Origin: Microbulbifer mangrovi
Lineage (GTDB): Bacteria > Pseudomonadota > Gammaproteobacteria > Pseudomonadales > Cellvibrionaceae
Assembly (NCBI RefSeq): GCF_002009015.1
Contig: NZ_LZDE01000308.1
Span: 1 to 32,936 of the forward strand
Direction: 5' to 3'
DNA length: 32,936 nt
In this document: positions 1 through 9,126 of the stretch, one piece after another
Layout: every line of letters begins with the position of its first letter
Numbering within the stretch: position 1 is the stretch's first letter
Notes under the pieces: generated by a model
What the model was told of the DNA's origin: nothing
Databases searched by the model: none
What the model saw: the letters and a program-made list of their open reading frames with translations, nothing else
Made by a program: the position numbers and the translations under genes

Positions 1-2376
1 ACCGGTGCCCTCACCATCGTCGATGGCGACAACCTGGCGCTGGTTGGTGATGTCAGTGTGGCGAGTGCGGACCTGGCCCTGCGTGGTGAGGCAACACAGG
101 CGGACGCCAGCCAGCTGGTGAGCGCCGGGGATATCGCGGCTTCTGTAGCCAGCTGGAATGCCGGTGACGAAAGCCTGGTGCGCAGTGGTGGCAGCCTCAC
201 ACTGGAGAGCGCTGGTGATATTTCCCTGTATACCCTGGATCTGGCCGAAGCGCTTTTCCTGCTGAGTAGTAGTGGCGCCATTTCGCTACGGGACAACGTA
301 ACGGCGGGTGCAAACGTGCAACTGGATGCGGAGGGTGCCGTGTCACTGGCCGCGCTACGCACCCTGCATGCCGGTGGTGATTTCACGCTCGATGGACAGC
401 GCTTTGACATGGGCGATGAAGCGCTGCTGGAGGTGCTGGGCAATACCATTATTCGCACGCGTGATGGCCAGGTACTGCACACCCTGGATCTCGCCGGTAA
501 TGCCGACATCACGAGCGGTGGTGATTGGACGCTGAACAGCGATCTGTCGTTGACTGGCGACCTCACGCTCGCCGTCGCTGGCGACGTGGCACTGCTCAGC
601 GATGTGAGTATTGGCGGCAACAGTGCGATTACCGCGGATGGCTCCCTGCTGCTGCAGGAAGGTCGACAGCTGGATAATGCCGGCGACTTCTCCGCGCAGG
701 TGGCCAGCTGGCAGATGGAAACTGGCAGCCTGCTTCAGGTTGGCGGCACTACCGATATCGATAGCGCCGGCGATATTGTGCTGGCCCAGTTTATCGGTGG
801 TGGTGACACCGGCCTGGTTAGCGACGGCGCGATTCAGTTCGAAGAGCGTGCTGAAGTTTTTGCCAACCTGAACGTGGATGCCGCATCGGCACTGGCCCAG
901 TCGCAGGGACAGCGCATTGTGGTTCACGGTGACTTTACTGCACGCGCAGCCAGCTGGCAGATGGACAGCGATGCGCGTATTCAGATTGTCGGCAGTGGCA
1001 GCGTGGATCTGGATGGCGATGCGGAACTGCAACTGCTGAACCTGGGCGGCGACCTTGCGCTGCAAAGTGGCGGTGATGTCGCACTGCAACGCAATATCTA
1101 CACCGGCGGTGCGCTGACCCTGGATGCGGCGGGAGATGTCAGTCAGGCCGCGTCCACGCTGCTAAAAATAGGCGGCGCGGTCGACATTGATACCAATCGC
1201 TGGAGCATGGGCGCGGACAGCCGCCTGGACGCGCAGGGGGCCGTTCGGGTCTACAGCACCGAAGATATGTTGTTGTCCGCACTCAGCAGTAGCTGGAGCG
1301 GGGATTATGCCTTTGATCTCCAGACCCAAGGCAGTATTGCCGGACGCGATGACGCCGAGTTGCACCTGCAGGGAATTGCCGGCGGACGCAGCTATCTCAG
1401 CGCGGCCACCGGTATTGGCAATGCGTTGGTGATGGACCTGCCGTGGATATCTGCAGTCAGTGACGAAGGCGATATCAACCTGATCCTGCTGAACGATGCC
1501 CACGCTGAGCTGTTGTCCGCGGAAAATGGCGAAGTGCAGATCCGTGCTTTTGGTGATGTGGATATTGAAGAGCTGATCGGCACACCGCACCTGTGGATTG
1601 ATGGCTTCCTGCTCGCCAACCGCCTGACTGTGCCGCAGGGCACTTTTATCGGTGGAGAAGGTGTTCAGCTCAATCAGGTCAACCTCACCACTTCCGGTCC
1701 GCTGGAAGTGCGCGGTCCCAGTATTGAGATCAATGTCGATAGCCTGGGCAGCGAGGAAACCTTCCTGACCCTGACCGGGATAGATGGCGCAGCGGCCCAG
1801 TGGGTGGGGGTCAATGTGGATAACACGGACCGCCTCACCATAGACCGCCTGTTTACCGACTACGGTGCCATCGCCACCAGTGGCGATCTCCGCCTGGATA
1901 GCGCAGAAGTCTTTTCCGCACTGGATCTGGAAAGTGGCGAACTGACACTTGCCCTGGACAATGTTGACCTTTCACCCCAGGGCGTCAGCGGCCAGCTGGT
2001 AACCCCCTACGGGGAGTTCTGGCTGGATACCCAGGGCAACCTGTTGATGACCAATGCGCAGGTCACCCGCTATCGGGATCCCGTGGTGCTCACTTATCAG
2101 GGGAAAGAAGGGGAGTATGTTGAGGGTGAGCTCGGCTTCTCTCGTCTATCTATCGAATACCAGCTGGAGAACTCGATTCAGGGGGAAAAGGCCTCTGGCC
2201 GCAACCTGTGGAAACTCTGGTACAACCGGCCGCTGGACTACATGAACAGCGATGATGGCGATTGGCAGCCCGTGGAGTGGCTGGATCCCTACGAGTATGG
2301 CGAGCTCGACTCGGACGAAGAAGAAGCAGACTACGCAGAAGTTTCCTCTGGCGAAGACCTCGCTTACCGGGACTGA
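1..2376 (+). CDS. Large two-partner-secretion exoprotein (TpsA, filamentous haemagglutinin-like), C-terminal part
   Basis: The frame is open from base 1, so this is the C-terminal 791 residues of a longer protein whose N-terminal TPS secretion domain lies outside the window. The sequence is low in complexity and rich in G, D, L, S and A, with alternating short strands such as GGDLALQSGGDVAL, typical of right-handed beta-helix exoproteins. An anchor of the type GDF-x4-ASWQM recurs about every 82 residues in the first half. No cysteine is visible. The last ~45 residues are strongly acidic (EYGELDSDEEEADYAE). A TpsB transporter gene follows on the same strand after 84 nt, which supports a TPS pair exporting this protein to the cell surface or medium. 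Role (adhesin, contact-dependent toxin or other) cannot be told; no C-terminal toxin module is recognisable. Confidence 0.85.
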   Translation, partial: TGALTIVDGDNLALVGDVSVASADLALRGEATQADASQLVSAGDIAASVASWNAGDESLVRSGGSLTLESAGDISLYTLDLAEALFLLSSSGAISLRDNVTAGANVQLDAEGAVSLAALRTLHAGGDFTLDGQRFDMGDEALLEVLGNTIIRTRDGQVLHTLDLAGNADITSGGDWTLNSDLSLTGDLTLAVAGDVALLSDVSIGGNSAITADGSLLLQEGRQLDNAGDFSAQVASWQMETGSLLQVGGTTDIDSAGDIVLAQFIGGGDTGLVSDGAIQFEERAEVFANLNVDAASALAQSQGQRIVVHGDFTARAASWQMDSDARIQIVGSGSVDLDGDAELQLLNLGGDLALQSGGDVALQRNIYTGGALTLDAAGDVSQAASTLLKIGGAVDIDTNRWSMGADSRLDAQGAVRVYSTEDMLLSALSSSWSGDYAFDLQTQGSIAGRDDAELHLQGIAGGRSYLSAATGIGNALVMDLPWISAVSDEGDINLILLNDAHAELLSAENGEVQIRAFGDVDIEELIGTPHLWIDGFLLANRLTVPQGTFIGGEGVQLNQVNLTTSGPLEVRGPSIEINVDSLGSEETFLTLTGIDGAAAQWVGVNVDNTDRLTIDRLFTDYGAIATSGDLRLDSAEVFSALDLESGELTLALDNVDLSPQGVSGQLVTPYGEFWLDTQGNLLMTNAQVTRYRDPVVLTYQGKEGEYVEGELGFSRLSIEYQLENSIQGEKASGRNLWKLWYNRPLDYMNSDDGDWQPVEWLDPYEYGELDSDEEEADYAEVSSGEDLAYRD

Positions 2377-2399
2377 TCCCGGCTGACGAGTAGACACTT

Positions 2400-2415
2400 C
2401 CGGCCTGGTGGCCGG
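2400..2415 (+). other. Small hairpin between tpsA and tpsB
   Basis: A perfect 6-bp stem, CCGGCC/GGCCGG, with loop TGGT lies 24 nt after the tpsA stop and 45 nt before the tpsB start. There is no T-tract, so it is not a full intrinsic terminator. It could partly attenuate transcription or define an mRNA processing point that sets the exoprotein:transporter ratio; that is inference. Confidence 0.35.
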
Positions 2416-2460
2416 CAGCGATCAATAAATGATAAAGCCGGCGGGATACTGCCGATCGAG

Positions 2461-4167
2461 ATGGTGAACAGAGTGGCAAAAAGAGTGACAAATTTTGAAG
2501 TACCGGCACTGGCGCTACTACTGGCAGCGGGGAGCTGGAGCACAGGTTCCCTCGCGCAGGATGTGTCCGCGATCGACCATATCCGGGGCGCCGACGCGGG
2601 CGCCCGGGAGACGGAAATACGGCGGCGGGAAGAGCGCCTGCGAGAGCGCAAGACCTCCGAAGCACTGCCTTCGCTGGAAGAGATACAGGTGGTTGGCGAT
2701 CCGAGTGCCAGTGAAGGCCCCGAGTTCGAGCTGCGCAGTGTGCGTTTCACGTCCTCGGAGTTGCTCTCCGAGCAGCAGTTGCGGGATATCGCCACTCCTT
2801 TCCTTGGCCAGCAAGTGAATCACGCGCGGCTGATGGAGATGATCGAGGTGATTAATCGCACCTATCGTGAACAGGGGGTCTACACCGCGGTGGCGGTGCT
2901 GCCACAGCAGGAAATCAAAGACGGCGTGGTCGTGGTGCGCCTGATTGAAGGTAAGCTCGGTGAGATCCGTTTCGAAGGCAACGAATACACCTCTGAGGCC
3001 TTCCTGGCGCGCTGGATGACGGATCACCAGGGGCTGGAAACCGTCGACATGCCCCGCCTGCAAGCGGATATCCTCGAGTTTAACCGGGTGCATGACGAAC
3101 GTATCCGCGCGGAGCTGCGCCGCGGGGAGTCCTTCGGGTTGACGGATATTGTGGTCACCGTAGAGGAGCCTGAACGGGGTTACTTCCAGGCCTTTACCGA
3201 TAATTACGGCTACGAAAGCTCCGGCCGCGAGGAGCTGGGTTTTATGTATCGCCGCCAGCACCTGCTCAGCGATGGCGACCGCTCTATTGCCTATCTCTCC
3301 GGCAGTGAGGGTGCACAGTCCCTAAGCCTCAGTTACAACCGTCCGCTGGGGGGATCTCGCTGGCGGGTGGGTGGCAGTGGCTCGGTGACGCGCACAGACC
3401 TGACCGAAGGTGACTTCGCCACCAGTGAAGTTGCGGGTGACTCCTATCGCGTGGGGCTGGAATCTTCTTGGCTCGCCTGGTCCGGTGAGAGGCTGTGGCT
3501 AAACCTGCTCGGTGCAGCGGGCTACACGCGCTCGACAACCGAGATCGCGGGCGTGGTCTTCAGTGACGATGCGATCACCCAGGGGCAAGCCGGGGTTAGC
3601 CTGAACTGGGTTGGGCGCCAGTGGCAGGTCAGCGGTCGGCAGATGATCTCCTACACCGATTTTGACGATAAGTCGGACGTTGGTGGTGCGCGACAGGCTA
3701 CCAGTGAAACGCTGTATAACGGTGGGCTGACCGGCTATTACCGCTATCGCGACAGCGGTTTCTATGGCCTGCTGCTTTCGGAATGGCAGTACAGTGGCGG
3801 CCAGCAGTTACCGGGTTCTCTGTCCTTTGCGCTGGGTGGCCCCACCAGTATCCGCGGTTACCTCCCGAGCGCAGTCAGTGGCGATCGGGGCTGGTACGGC
3901 CAGGCGGAAATTCACTATGACGGCTGGCGGTTGTGGAATGTGGCGGTAGAGCCTTACCTGTTCTTTGACTACGGTGAGGCAACGTCACTGGACCCCTCGA
4001 GTGAAGGGAGTGGGAACCTGCGGACACCGCTGTCGTCTGCGGGCATTGGATTGGGCCTTGCCGGCGCGCGATGGGGAGCTACCCTGTCGGTGGCTGAAGC
4101 TGGCAAACTGGTCACCCCGAATCAGGACGAACACGCGTTTTACGCGCGTCTGAACTTCCGCTATTGA
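2461..4167 (+). CDS. TpsB outer-membrane transporter, ShlB/FhaC/HecB family
   Basis: This 568-residue protein is the outer-membrane pore of a two-partner secretion pair; it exports the TpsA encoded just upstream. An N-terminal signal peptide (about residues 1-32, ending GSLAQ) is followed by a charged, plug-like helix (about 38-65). Two POTRA domains come next (about 88-235, with FELRSVRF, then VRLIEGKLGEIRFEGN), then a 16-strand-type barrel of alternating aromatic strands to the C-terminal RLNFRY. The family loop motif VRG(Y/F) appears as IRGY (464-467) and the partner motif as FFDYG (501-505). Length is usual for FhaC/ShlB. The start is uncertain: no good SD precedes ATG 2461, and GTG codons at 2464 and 2473 would leave the signal peptide intact. 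Confidence 0.93.
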   Translation: MVNRVAKRVTNFEVPALALLLAAGSWSTGSLAQDVSAIDHIRGADAGARETEIRRREERLRERKTSEALPSLEEIQVVGDPSASEGPEFELRSVRFTSSELLSEQQLRDIATPFLGQQVNHARLMEMIEVINRTYREQGVYTAVAVLPQQEIKDGVVVVRLIEGKLGEIRFEGNEYTSEAFLARWMTDHQGLETVDMPRLQADILEFNRVHDERIRAELRRGESFGLTDIVVTVEEPERGYFQAFTDNYGYESSGREELGFMYRRQHLLSDGDRSIAYLSGSEGAQSLSLSYNRPLGGSRWRVGGSGSVTRTDLTEGDFATSEVAGDSYRVGLESSWLAWSGERLWLNLLGAAGYTRSTTEIAGVVFSDDAITQGQAGVSLNWVGRQWQVSGRQMISYTDFDDKSDVGGARQATSETLYNGGLTGYYRYRDSGFYGLLLSEWQYSGGQQLPGSLSFALGGPTSIRGYLPSAVSGDRGWYGQAEIHYDGWRLWNVAVEPYLFFDYGEATSLDPSSEGSGNLRTPLSSAGIGLGLAGARWGATLSVAEAGKLVTPNQDEHAFYARLNFRY

Positions 4168-4198
4168 CGCCCTGGTTCAATCCTTCTTCCAATAAGGG

Positions 4199-4225
4199 AA
4201 CCCCGGGTAGCGGTTACCCGGGGTT
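4199..4225 (+). terminator. Hairpin terminator between convergent tpsB and the YbaK-like gene
   Basis: An 11-bp perfect stem (AACCCCGGGTA, 4199-4209, with 4215-4225) encloses a 5-nt loop. It sits 32 nt after the tpsB stop and 20 nt beyond the end of the opposite-strand gene, so it can serve both. T-tracts are weak on either side. Confidence 0.7.
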
Positions 4226-4245
4226 TGCCACCTTTGATTTGTCGA

Positions 4246-4722
4246 TCAATACCAGTCGCGACTCAGGTCGCAGTGGCGGCATCCCGACAGCAAACGATCG
4301 AATTCCCGTCCATCCATGGCAACCAGTGTTTCGTGGTCCCCGGATTCGAGGTAAACCGTATCCCGGCGGCCGAGGCTACTATCTACCAGCGTTGTGATCC
4401 CGTATGCCGGTCCCAGTGGGGGCAGGGCACCGAGCTCACAGTCGGGGAATGTGCTGCCGAACTCTTCCTCTCGCACCATTTCCAGGTGGTTGCGTCCGGT
4501 TTCGTCGTAGACCGCACGCATATCCAGACTGGCGCTGGCGGGAATGATGACCATCACCATGCCGCGCTCGTCGCGCAGCAGAATGGCCTTCGCCACGCGA
4601 TCTTCACGGACGTCGGCCTTGTGTGCCGTTTCGCAGCTGGTGGCGCTGTGGGCGTGGGGGATGACTCGGTATGCGGCCGAGTGATCGTTCAGGTATTGAC
4701 TGACTGTGGAGGCCATAGTCAT
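4246..4722 (-). CDS. YbaK/ProX-type aminoacyl-tRNA deacylase (prolyl-tRNA editing domain)
   Basis: A 158-residue single-domain protein of the YbaK/EbsC (prolyl-tRNA synthetase-associated) family. Known members hydrolyse mischarged aminoacyl-tRNAs such as Cys- or Ala-tRNAPro in trans. Visible family features are the conserved lysine in VAKAILLRD (about residue 44), the glycine/proline motif GALPPLGPAYGI, and a C-terminal SGDHETLVAMDGREFDRL segment. The open frame extends upstream to 4812, but ATG 4722 is chosen because GAGGAGG stands 7 nt before it and homology begins there. It is divergent from the ribosomal cluster, whose promoter begins about 100 nt away, and convergent with tpsB. The exact tRNA substrate cannot be read from sequence. 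Confidence 0.85.
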   Translation of the reverse strand: MTMASTVSQYLNDHSAAYRVIPHAHSATSCETAHKADVREDRVAKAILLRDERGMVMVIIPASASLDMRAVYDETGRNHLEMVREEEFGSTFPDCELGALPPLGPAYGITTLVDSSLGRRDTVYLESGDHETLVAMDGREFDRLLSGCRHCDLSRDWY

Positions 4723-4825
4723 GTCGCGTCCTCCTCTGTTTCGCACCGCGAGTGCTTTACTTGAGTGTAGTTTCACGCCTCGCGAGCGCGCAGGTTCCGG
4801 GCCATTTTCCAAGAGTAGATAGCGG

Positions 4826-4860
4826 TTGACAGGACAATTTTTGGCCCGTAGACTTCGCGC
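4826..4860 (+). promoter_or_regulatory. Candidate sigma70 promoter of the S10-spc cluster
   Basis: A perfect TTGACA (4826-4831), a 17-nt spacer and TAGACT (4849-4854) lie upstream of rpsJ. The segment after the -10 (TCGCGC) is GC-rich, as in stringently controlled ribosomal promoters (known from E. coli; applied here by inference). A start near 4861 would give a leader of only about 68 nt, with a 4-bp hairpin (GCCC/GGGC). No str-operon gene precedes it, so the cluster needs this promoter. Confidence 0.75.
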
Positions 4861-4928
4861 TCCTTTTCGCCCGCCCTCGGGGCTGCGTAAGAGGACGTTC
4901 TTTAGATTTACAACTGGAGTTTGATTCC

Positions 4929-5240
4929 ATGCAGGGTCAACGCATCCGAATTCGCCTGAAGGCTTTCGACCACAAACTGATCGACACGTCTACTCAGGAG
5001 ATCGTCGAGACGGCCAAGCGCACTGGCGCTCAGGTACGCGGTCCCATTCCGCTGCCGACTCGTAAAGAGAAGTACACCGTGCTGATCTCTCCGCACGTCA
5101 ACAAAGACGCGCGCGACCAGTACGAAATCCGTACTCACAAGCGTTTGCTGGACATTGTTGAGCCCACCGAGAAAACCGTTGACGCGCTGATGAAGCTCGA
5201 TCTGGCGGCCGGTGTTGAGGTTCAGATTAGTCTCGGCTAA
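4929..5240 (+). CDS. rpsJ: 30S ribosomal protein S10
   Basis: First gene of the cluster; 103 residues, the family's usual length. It shows the S10 start [19 protein letters not shown] and the [24 protein letters not shown] loop. S10 sits in the 30S head and, as NusE, also joins the NusB antitermination complex (family knowledge). CTGGAG lies 9 nt before the ATG. In many gammaproteobacteria rpsJ directly follows tuf; here it is preceded by its own promoter and a divergent tRNA-editing gene. A 110-nt gap with hairpins follows it, unlike the tight spacing of the rest of the operon. Confidence 0.98.
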   Translation: MQGQRIRIRLKAFDHKLIDTSTQEIVETAKRTGAQVRGPIPLPTRKEKYTVLISPHVNKDARDQYEIRTHKRLLDIVEPTEKTVDALMKLDLAAGVEVQISLG

Positions 5241-5252
5241 CACTTCAAATTA

Positions 5253-5337
5253 ACTACCGAATCCCGAACGAAAAAGGTTCGGGTAGTGTAACGCTCTGAA
5301 ATTGGGCGGCCGCAGTGGGTTAAAGCCCCGTGCACTG
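5253..5337 (+). promoter_or_regulatory. Structured rpsJ-rplC intergenic segment
   Basis: The 110-nt gap holds a 7-bp stem (CCCGAAC 5263-5269 with GTTCGGG 5277-5283, A-rich loop), extended below an internal loop by ACTA/TAGT (5253-5256 with 5284-5287). A second hairpin is CAGTG 5313-5317 with CACTG 5333-5337, ending at the rplC SD (GAGAGG, 5337-5342). No T-tract follows, so they are not intrinsic terminators. They may affect rplC translation or mRNA processing (inference). Confidence 0.45.
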
Positions 5338-5350
5338 AGAGGTTGAAAAG

Positions 5351-5986
5351 ATGACTATAGGTATTGTCGGCCGCAAGAGCGGCATGACTCGCATCTTCAC
5401 TGAAGATGGCGCGTCTATCCCGGTAACTGTTATCGAGGTAGCTCCGAATCGCGTCACTCAGGTGAAAACTCAGGAAACTGACGGCTACTCCGCAGTACAG
5501 GTAACTGTGGGTGCTCGTAAGGCTTCCCGTGTCTCCAAGCCCCAAGCGGGCCACTTCGCCAAAGCCAACACAGAGGCTGGCTCTGCTCTTTTCGAACTGC
5601 GTACTGACGGTTCTGAAGAGTCCTTCGAAATCGGTTCTGAAATCACTGTTGCTAGCTTCGAAGCTGGTCAGAAGATTGACGTAACCGGCACTTCCAAAGG
5701 TAAAGGTTTCCAGGGCGGTATTAAGCGCTGGAACTTCCGTATGCAAGACGCTACCCACGGTAACTCCCTGTCTCACCGCGCCCCCGGTTCTATCGGTCAG
5801 TGCCAGACTCCTGGTCGTGTGTGGAAAGGCAAGAAGATGGCCGGTCACATGGGTGCTGAGCGTGTAACTACGCAAAACCTGGAAGTGGTTCGTGTGGATG
5901 CCGAGCGCAACCTGCTGCTGGTTAAAGGCGCTGTTCCCGGAGCTCCGGGTGGCAACGTGATCGTTCGTCCGGCTGTGAAAGCCTAA
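5351..5986 (+). CDS. rplC: 50S ribosomal protein L3
   Basis: A 211-residue L3, one of the earliest-assembling 50S proteins, reaching toward the peptidyl-transferase centre. The start [15 protein letters not shown] and the long internal extension ([47 protein letters not shown]) are diagnostic. The glutamine in [12 protein letters not shown] is in the region methylated by PrmB in E. coli (family knowledge; which Gln was not aligned). GAGAGG lies 8 nt before the ATG. rplD follows after 18 nt. Confidence 0.98.
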   Translation: MTIGIVGRKSGMTRIFTEDGASIPVTVIEVAPNRVTQVKTQETDGYSAVQVTVGARKASRVSKPQAGHFAKANTEAGSALFELRTDGSEESFEIGSEITVASFEAGQKIDVTGTSKGKGFQGGIKRWNFRMQDATHGNSLSHRAPGSIGQCQTPGRVWKGKKMAGHMGAERVTTQNLEVVRVDAERNLLLVKGAVPGAPGGNVIVRPAVKA

Positions 5987-6004
5987 GTCTGAGGGTAATT
6001 AGAT

Positions 6005-6619
6005 ATGGAACTGAATATCGCTGCTCCCGAAGGCGCCAAAGGCACTGTAGCTGTCTCTGAAGTGGCTTTCGGTCGTGAATTCAACCAGGACCTGGTACAC
6101 CAGGCCGTCGTCGCCTACATGGCTGGCGCGCGCCAGGGCACCAAGGCCCAGAAAAACCGTTCTGCGGTTTCCGGTGGCGGCAAGAAGCCTTGGCGCCAGA
6201 AAGGTACTGGCCGCGCTCGCGCCGGTACTATCCGCAGCCCGCTGTGGCGCTCCGGTGGCGTAACTTTCGCTGCTGAGCCGCGTGATCACAGCGTCAAGCT
6301 GAACAAGAAAATGTACCGCGCTGCACTGCGCTGCATTCTCTCTGAGCTGGCTCGTCAGGAGCGTCTGGTTGTTGTTGAGTCTTTCGACGTGGAAGCGCCG
6401 AAAACCAAGCAGCTGGTAACCAAGCTTGCCCAGTTCGATCTGTCCGAAGCGCTGATCGTGACCGAAGAGGTTAATGAAAACCTCTACCTGGCCGCGCGCA
6501 ACCTGCACAAGATCGATGTTCGCGACGTACAGGGTATCGATCCGGTAAGCCTGATTCGCTTTGACAAGGTCGTGGTTACCGTTTCTGCACTGAAGAAAAT
6601 TGATGAGGTGCTGGGATGA
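6005..6619 (+). CDS. rplD: 50S ribosomal protein L4
   Basis: A 204-residue L4 with the basic loop [25 protein letters not shown] that lines the exit tunnel. In E. coli, L4 represses the S10 operon by acting on a ~170-nt leader. Here the predicted leader is far shorter, so the same mechanism is doubtful; the structured rpsJ-rplC gap is an alternative site (inference). GAGGG stands 9 nt before the ATG. The stop overlaps the rplW start by 4 nt (ATGA), implying translational coupling. Confidence 0.98.
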   Translation: MELNIAAPEGAKGTVAVSEVAFGREFNQDLVHQAVVAYMAGARQGTKAQKNRSAVSGGGKKPWRQKGTGRARAGTIRSPLWRSGGVTFAAEPRDHSVKLNKKMYRAALRCILSELARQERLVVVESFDVEAPKTKQLVTKLAQFDLSEALIVTEEVNENLYLAARNLHKIDVRDVQGIDPVSLIRFDKVVVTVSALKKIDEVLG

Positions 6620-6912
6620 ACCAAGAGCGAATCTACAAAGTACTGCTGGGTCCGGTAATTTCTGAGAAAGCTGCTGTGCTGGCGGACGCCGCCAACCAGG
6701 TAGTCTTCAAGGTTACCACCGACGCTTCCAAAGCCGAGATCAAGGCAGCGGTAGAGAAGCTGTTTAACGTTTCTGTTGAGCAGGTTCGCACCGTGAACGT
6801 AAAAGGCAAAACCAAACGTACTCGCTACGGCATGGGCCAGCGTAACGACTGGAAAAAAGCCTACGTTCGCCTGGCTGAAGGCAGCGACATCAACTTTGAA
6901 GCTGCTGAGTAA
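6616..6912 (+). CDS. rplW: 50S ribosomal protein L23
   Basis: A 98-residue L23, located at the tunnel exit where it docks trigger factor and SRP (family knowledge). The start [23 protein letters not shown] and the basic loop [31 protein letters not shown] segment are typical. Its ATG overlaps the rplD stop (ATGA), so it is probably translated by coupling. rplB follows after 14 nt. Length is normal. Confidence 0.97.
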   Translation: MNQERIYKVLLGPVISEKAAVLADAANQVVFKVTTDASKAEIKAAVEKLFNVSVEQVRTVNVKGKTKRTRYGMGQRNDWKKAYVRLAEGSDINFEAAE

Positions 6913-6926
6913 AGGGGAAAGTTACA

Positions 6927-7751
6927 ATGGCAATTGTAAAGACAAAACCGACCTCTGCCGGCCGTCGCCACCTGGTCAAGGTTGTTAATTCTGACCTGCA
7001 CAAGGGTGCGCCTTACGCGCCGCTGCTGGAGAAGAAGTCCAAGTCCGGTGGTCGTAACAACAACGGTCGCATCACTACCCGTCATATCGGTGGTGGTCAC
7101 AAGCATCACTACCGCGTAGTGGATTTCAAGCGCAACAAAGATGGCATTCCTGCCACTGTTGAGCGCCTGGAATACGATCCCAACCGTAGCGCGCATATCG
7201 CTCTGGTTTGCTACGCCGACGGTGAGCGCCGTTACATTCTTGCACCGAAGCACTTGAAGGCCGGTGACAAGGTCCAGTCCGGCGACGCTGCGCCGATCAA
7301 AGTGGGTAACACTTTGCCGCTGCGCAACATTCCGGTTGGTTCCGTGATTCACGCCATCGAGCTGAAGCCTGGTAAAGGTGCTCAGCTGGCCCGCTCTGCC
7401 GGTGCCTCTGTACAGCTGGTTGCCCGTGAAGGTCAGTACGCGACTATCCGTCTGCGTTCTGGCGAAATGCGTCGGGTTCTGTCCGAGTGCCGCGCCACCC
7501 TGGGTGAAGTGAGCAACTCCGAGCACAGCCTGCGCAAGCTGGGTAAAGCAGGTGCCAAACGCTGGCGCGGTGTTCGTCCTACCGTTCGCGGTGTGGCGAT
7601 GAACCCGGTAGACCACCCGCACGGTGGTGGTGAAGGTCGTACCTCTGGTGGTCGTCACCCTGTGACGCCTTGGGGTGTTCCGACCAAGGGTAAGAAAACG
7701 CGTAAGAACAAGCGCACCGACAACATGATTGTACGTCGTCGCGGCAAATAA
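6927..7751 (+). CDS. rplB: 50S ribosomal protein L2
   Basis: A 274-residue L2, needed for subunit association and peptidyl-transferase assembly. Both halves are clear: an OB-like domain ([19 protein letters not shown]) and an SH3-like domain, then the conserved [18 protein letters not shown] loop, whose histidine is essential in E. coli, and a basic tail [27 protein letters not shown] precedes the ATG. rpsS follows after 37 nt. Confidence 0.99.
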   Translation: MAIVKTKPTSAGRRHLVKVVNSDLHKGAPYAPLLEKKSKSGGRNNNGRITTRHIGGGHKHHYRVVDFKRNKDGIPATVERLEYDPNRSAHIALVCYADGERRYILAPKHLKAGDKVQSGDAAPIKVGNTLPLRNIPVGSVIHAIELKPGKGAQLARSAGASVQLVAREGQYATIRLRSGEMRRVLSECRATLGEVSNSEHSLRKLGKAGAKRWRGVRPTVRGVAMNPVDHPHGGGEGRTSGGRHPVTPWGVPTKGKKTRKNKRTDNMIVRRRGK

Positions 7752-7788
7752 GCCGCGCGATGTCTGAGCTGCTAGAGAGGAATCGACA

Positions 7789-8067
7789 GTGCCACGCTCA
7801 TTAAAGAAAGGTCCCTTTATTGATCTGCATTTGATCAAGAAGGTGGAGGCGGCGATTGAGAAAAATGATCGTCGACCGATTAAAACCTGGTCCCGCCGTT
7901 CCATGGTTATGCCGGAAATGGTGGGCCTGACGATTGCCGTTCATAACGGTCGTCAACACGTGCCCGTTCTGATCAACGAAGAAATGGTTGGTCACAAGCT
8001 GGGCGAATTCGCGGCTACCCGCACTTACCGTGGCCACGCTGCGGATAAGAAAGCGAAGAAGCGCTAA
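7789..8067 (+). CDS. rpsS: 30S ribosomal protein S19
   Basis: A 92-residue S19 of the 30S head, contacting S13 and the A-site finger. It starts at GTG 7789 with AGAGAGG 9 nt before it; the protein start [19 protein letters not shown] fixes this start. GTG initiation also occurs for rpsS in some relatives. The conserved [27 protein letters not shown] and [20 protein letters not shown] segments are present. Confidence 0.97.
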   Translation: MPRSLKKGPFIDLHLIKKVEAAIEKNDRRPIKTWSRRSMVMPEMVGLTIAVHNGRQHVPVLINEEMVGHKLGEFAATRTYRGHAADKKAKKR

Positions 8068-8082
8068 GCCGAGGTTATAGAG

Positions 8083-8415
8083 ATGGAAGTACAAGCAAAA
8101 TTACGCGGTGCTCGTCTGTCGGCACAAAAGGCGCGTCTGGTAGCTGATCAGATTCGCGGCAAAGGTGTCGAGGAAGCCCTGGATATCCTGGCTTTTAGCC
8201 ACAAGAAGGGTGCTGCGATCGTCAAGAAGGTTCTGGAATCTGCTATCGCTAACGCCGAGCACAACGACGGTGCCGACGTTGATGAACTGAAGGTTTCCAC
8301 AATTTTCGTGGATGAGGGTATGACCATGAAGCGCATTAAGCCGCGTGCGAAAGGTCGTGCTGATCGTATTCTGAAGCGTACTTGTCACATTACTGTGAAA
8401 GTAGCCGAGAAATAA
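8083..8415 (+). CDS. rplV: 50S ribosomal protein L22
   Basis: A 110-residue L22, which lines the exit tunnel with L4. The start [27 protein letters not shown] and the beta-hairpin segment [23 protein letters not shown], the site where macrolide-resistance changes arise in other bacteria, are intact. It sits between rpsS (15 nt upstream) and rpsC (19 nt downstream) in canonical order, and length matches the family. Confidence 0.98.
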   Translation: MEVQAKLRGARLSAQKARLVADQIRGKGVEEALDILAFSHKKGAAIVKKVLESAIANAEHNDGADVDELKVSTIFVDEGMTMKRIKPRAKGRADRILKRTCHITVKVAEK

Positions 8416-8434
8416 GAGAGCAGGCGAGAAAACC

Positions 8435-9115
8435 ATGGGACAAAAAGTACATCCTACCGGCATTCGTCTGGGTATCGTTAAAAAGCATACCTCCGTATGG
8501 TATGCCGGCAGTGACGAGTACGCAGACAAGCTGTACACGGATCTGAAAGTTCGCGAATACATTCGCAAGAAACTGGCCCACGCTTCCGTGAGCCGTATCG
8601 AGATCGAACGTCCGGCCAATACCGCTCGTGTGACTATTCACACTGCGCGTCCGGGCATCGTGATCGGTAAAAAAGGTGAAGACGTAGAGCGTCTGCGCAA
8701 CGAGCTGACTTCCCAGATGGGTGTGCCCGTGCACATCGACATCGAAGAAGTTCGCAAGCCTGATCTGGATGCCACTCTGGTAGCCCAGAACGTTGCTCAG
8801 CAGCTGGAGCGTCGCGTTATGTTCCGTCGCGCTATGAAGCGTGCCGTACAGAACGCAATGCGCCAGGGCGCTGAAGGTATCAAGATTCAGGTGGGCGGTC
8901 GTCTCGGCGGTGCTGAGATTGCGCGTACTGAATGGTACCGTGAAGGCCGTGTGCCGCTGCACACTCTGCGTGCCAACATCGACTACGGCACTTATGAAGC
9001 CAGTACTACCTACGGCATCATTGGTGTGAAAGTTTGGATCTTCAAAGGCGAAGTCATCGGTGACGAAATCCCCGAAGAAAAGCCAGCGAAGACTCGCAAA
9101 AAAGCTGCTAAATAA
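8435..9115 (+). CDS. rpsC: 30S ribosomal protein S3
   Basis: A 226-residue S3, part of the mRNA entry site and its helicase activity. It has the start [19 protein letters not shown], a KH domain with GXXG loop in [14 protein letters not shown] (about residues 73-86), and the C-terminal [27 protein letters not shown] region. The Lys-rich tail ([13 protein letters not shown]) is typical. It is followed after 11 nt by rplP. Confidence 0.98.
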   Translation: MGQKVHPTGIRLGIVKKHTSVWYAGSDEYADKLYTDLKVREYIRKKLAHASVSRIEIERPANTARVTIHTARPGIVIGKKGEDVERLRNELTSQMGVPVHIDIEEVRKPDLDATLVAQNVAQQLERRVMFRRAMKRAVQNAMRQGAEGIKIQVGGRLGGAEIARTEWYREGRVPLHTLRANIDYGTYEASTTYGIIGVKVWIFKGEVIGDEIPEEKPAKTRKKAAK

Positions 9116-9126
9116 GGGGTGCGCAG

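Noticed and set aside
2429-2467. A 12-codon upstream frame overlapping the tpsB start
   Set aside because: It could be a coupling peptide, but its SD is weak and such short frames arise by chance.
4722-4812. Upstream extension of the YbaK-like gene to ATG 4812
   Set aside because: The strong SD and the family homology both point to ATG 4722, and the extension runs into the intergenic region near the S10 promoter.
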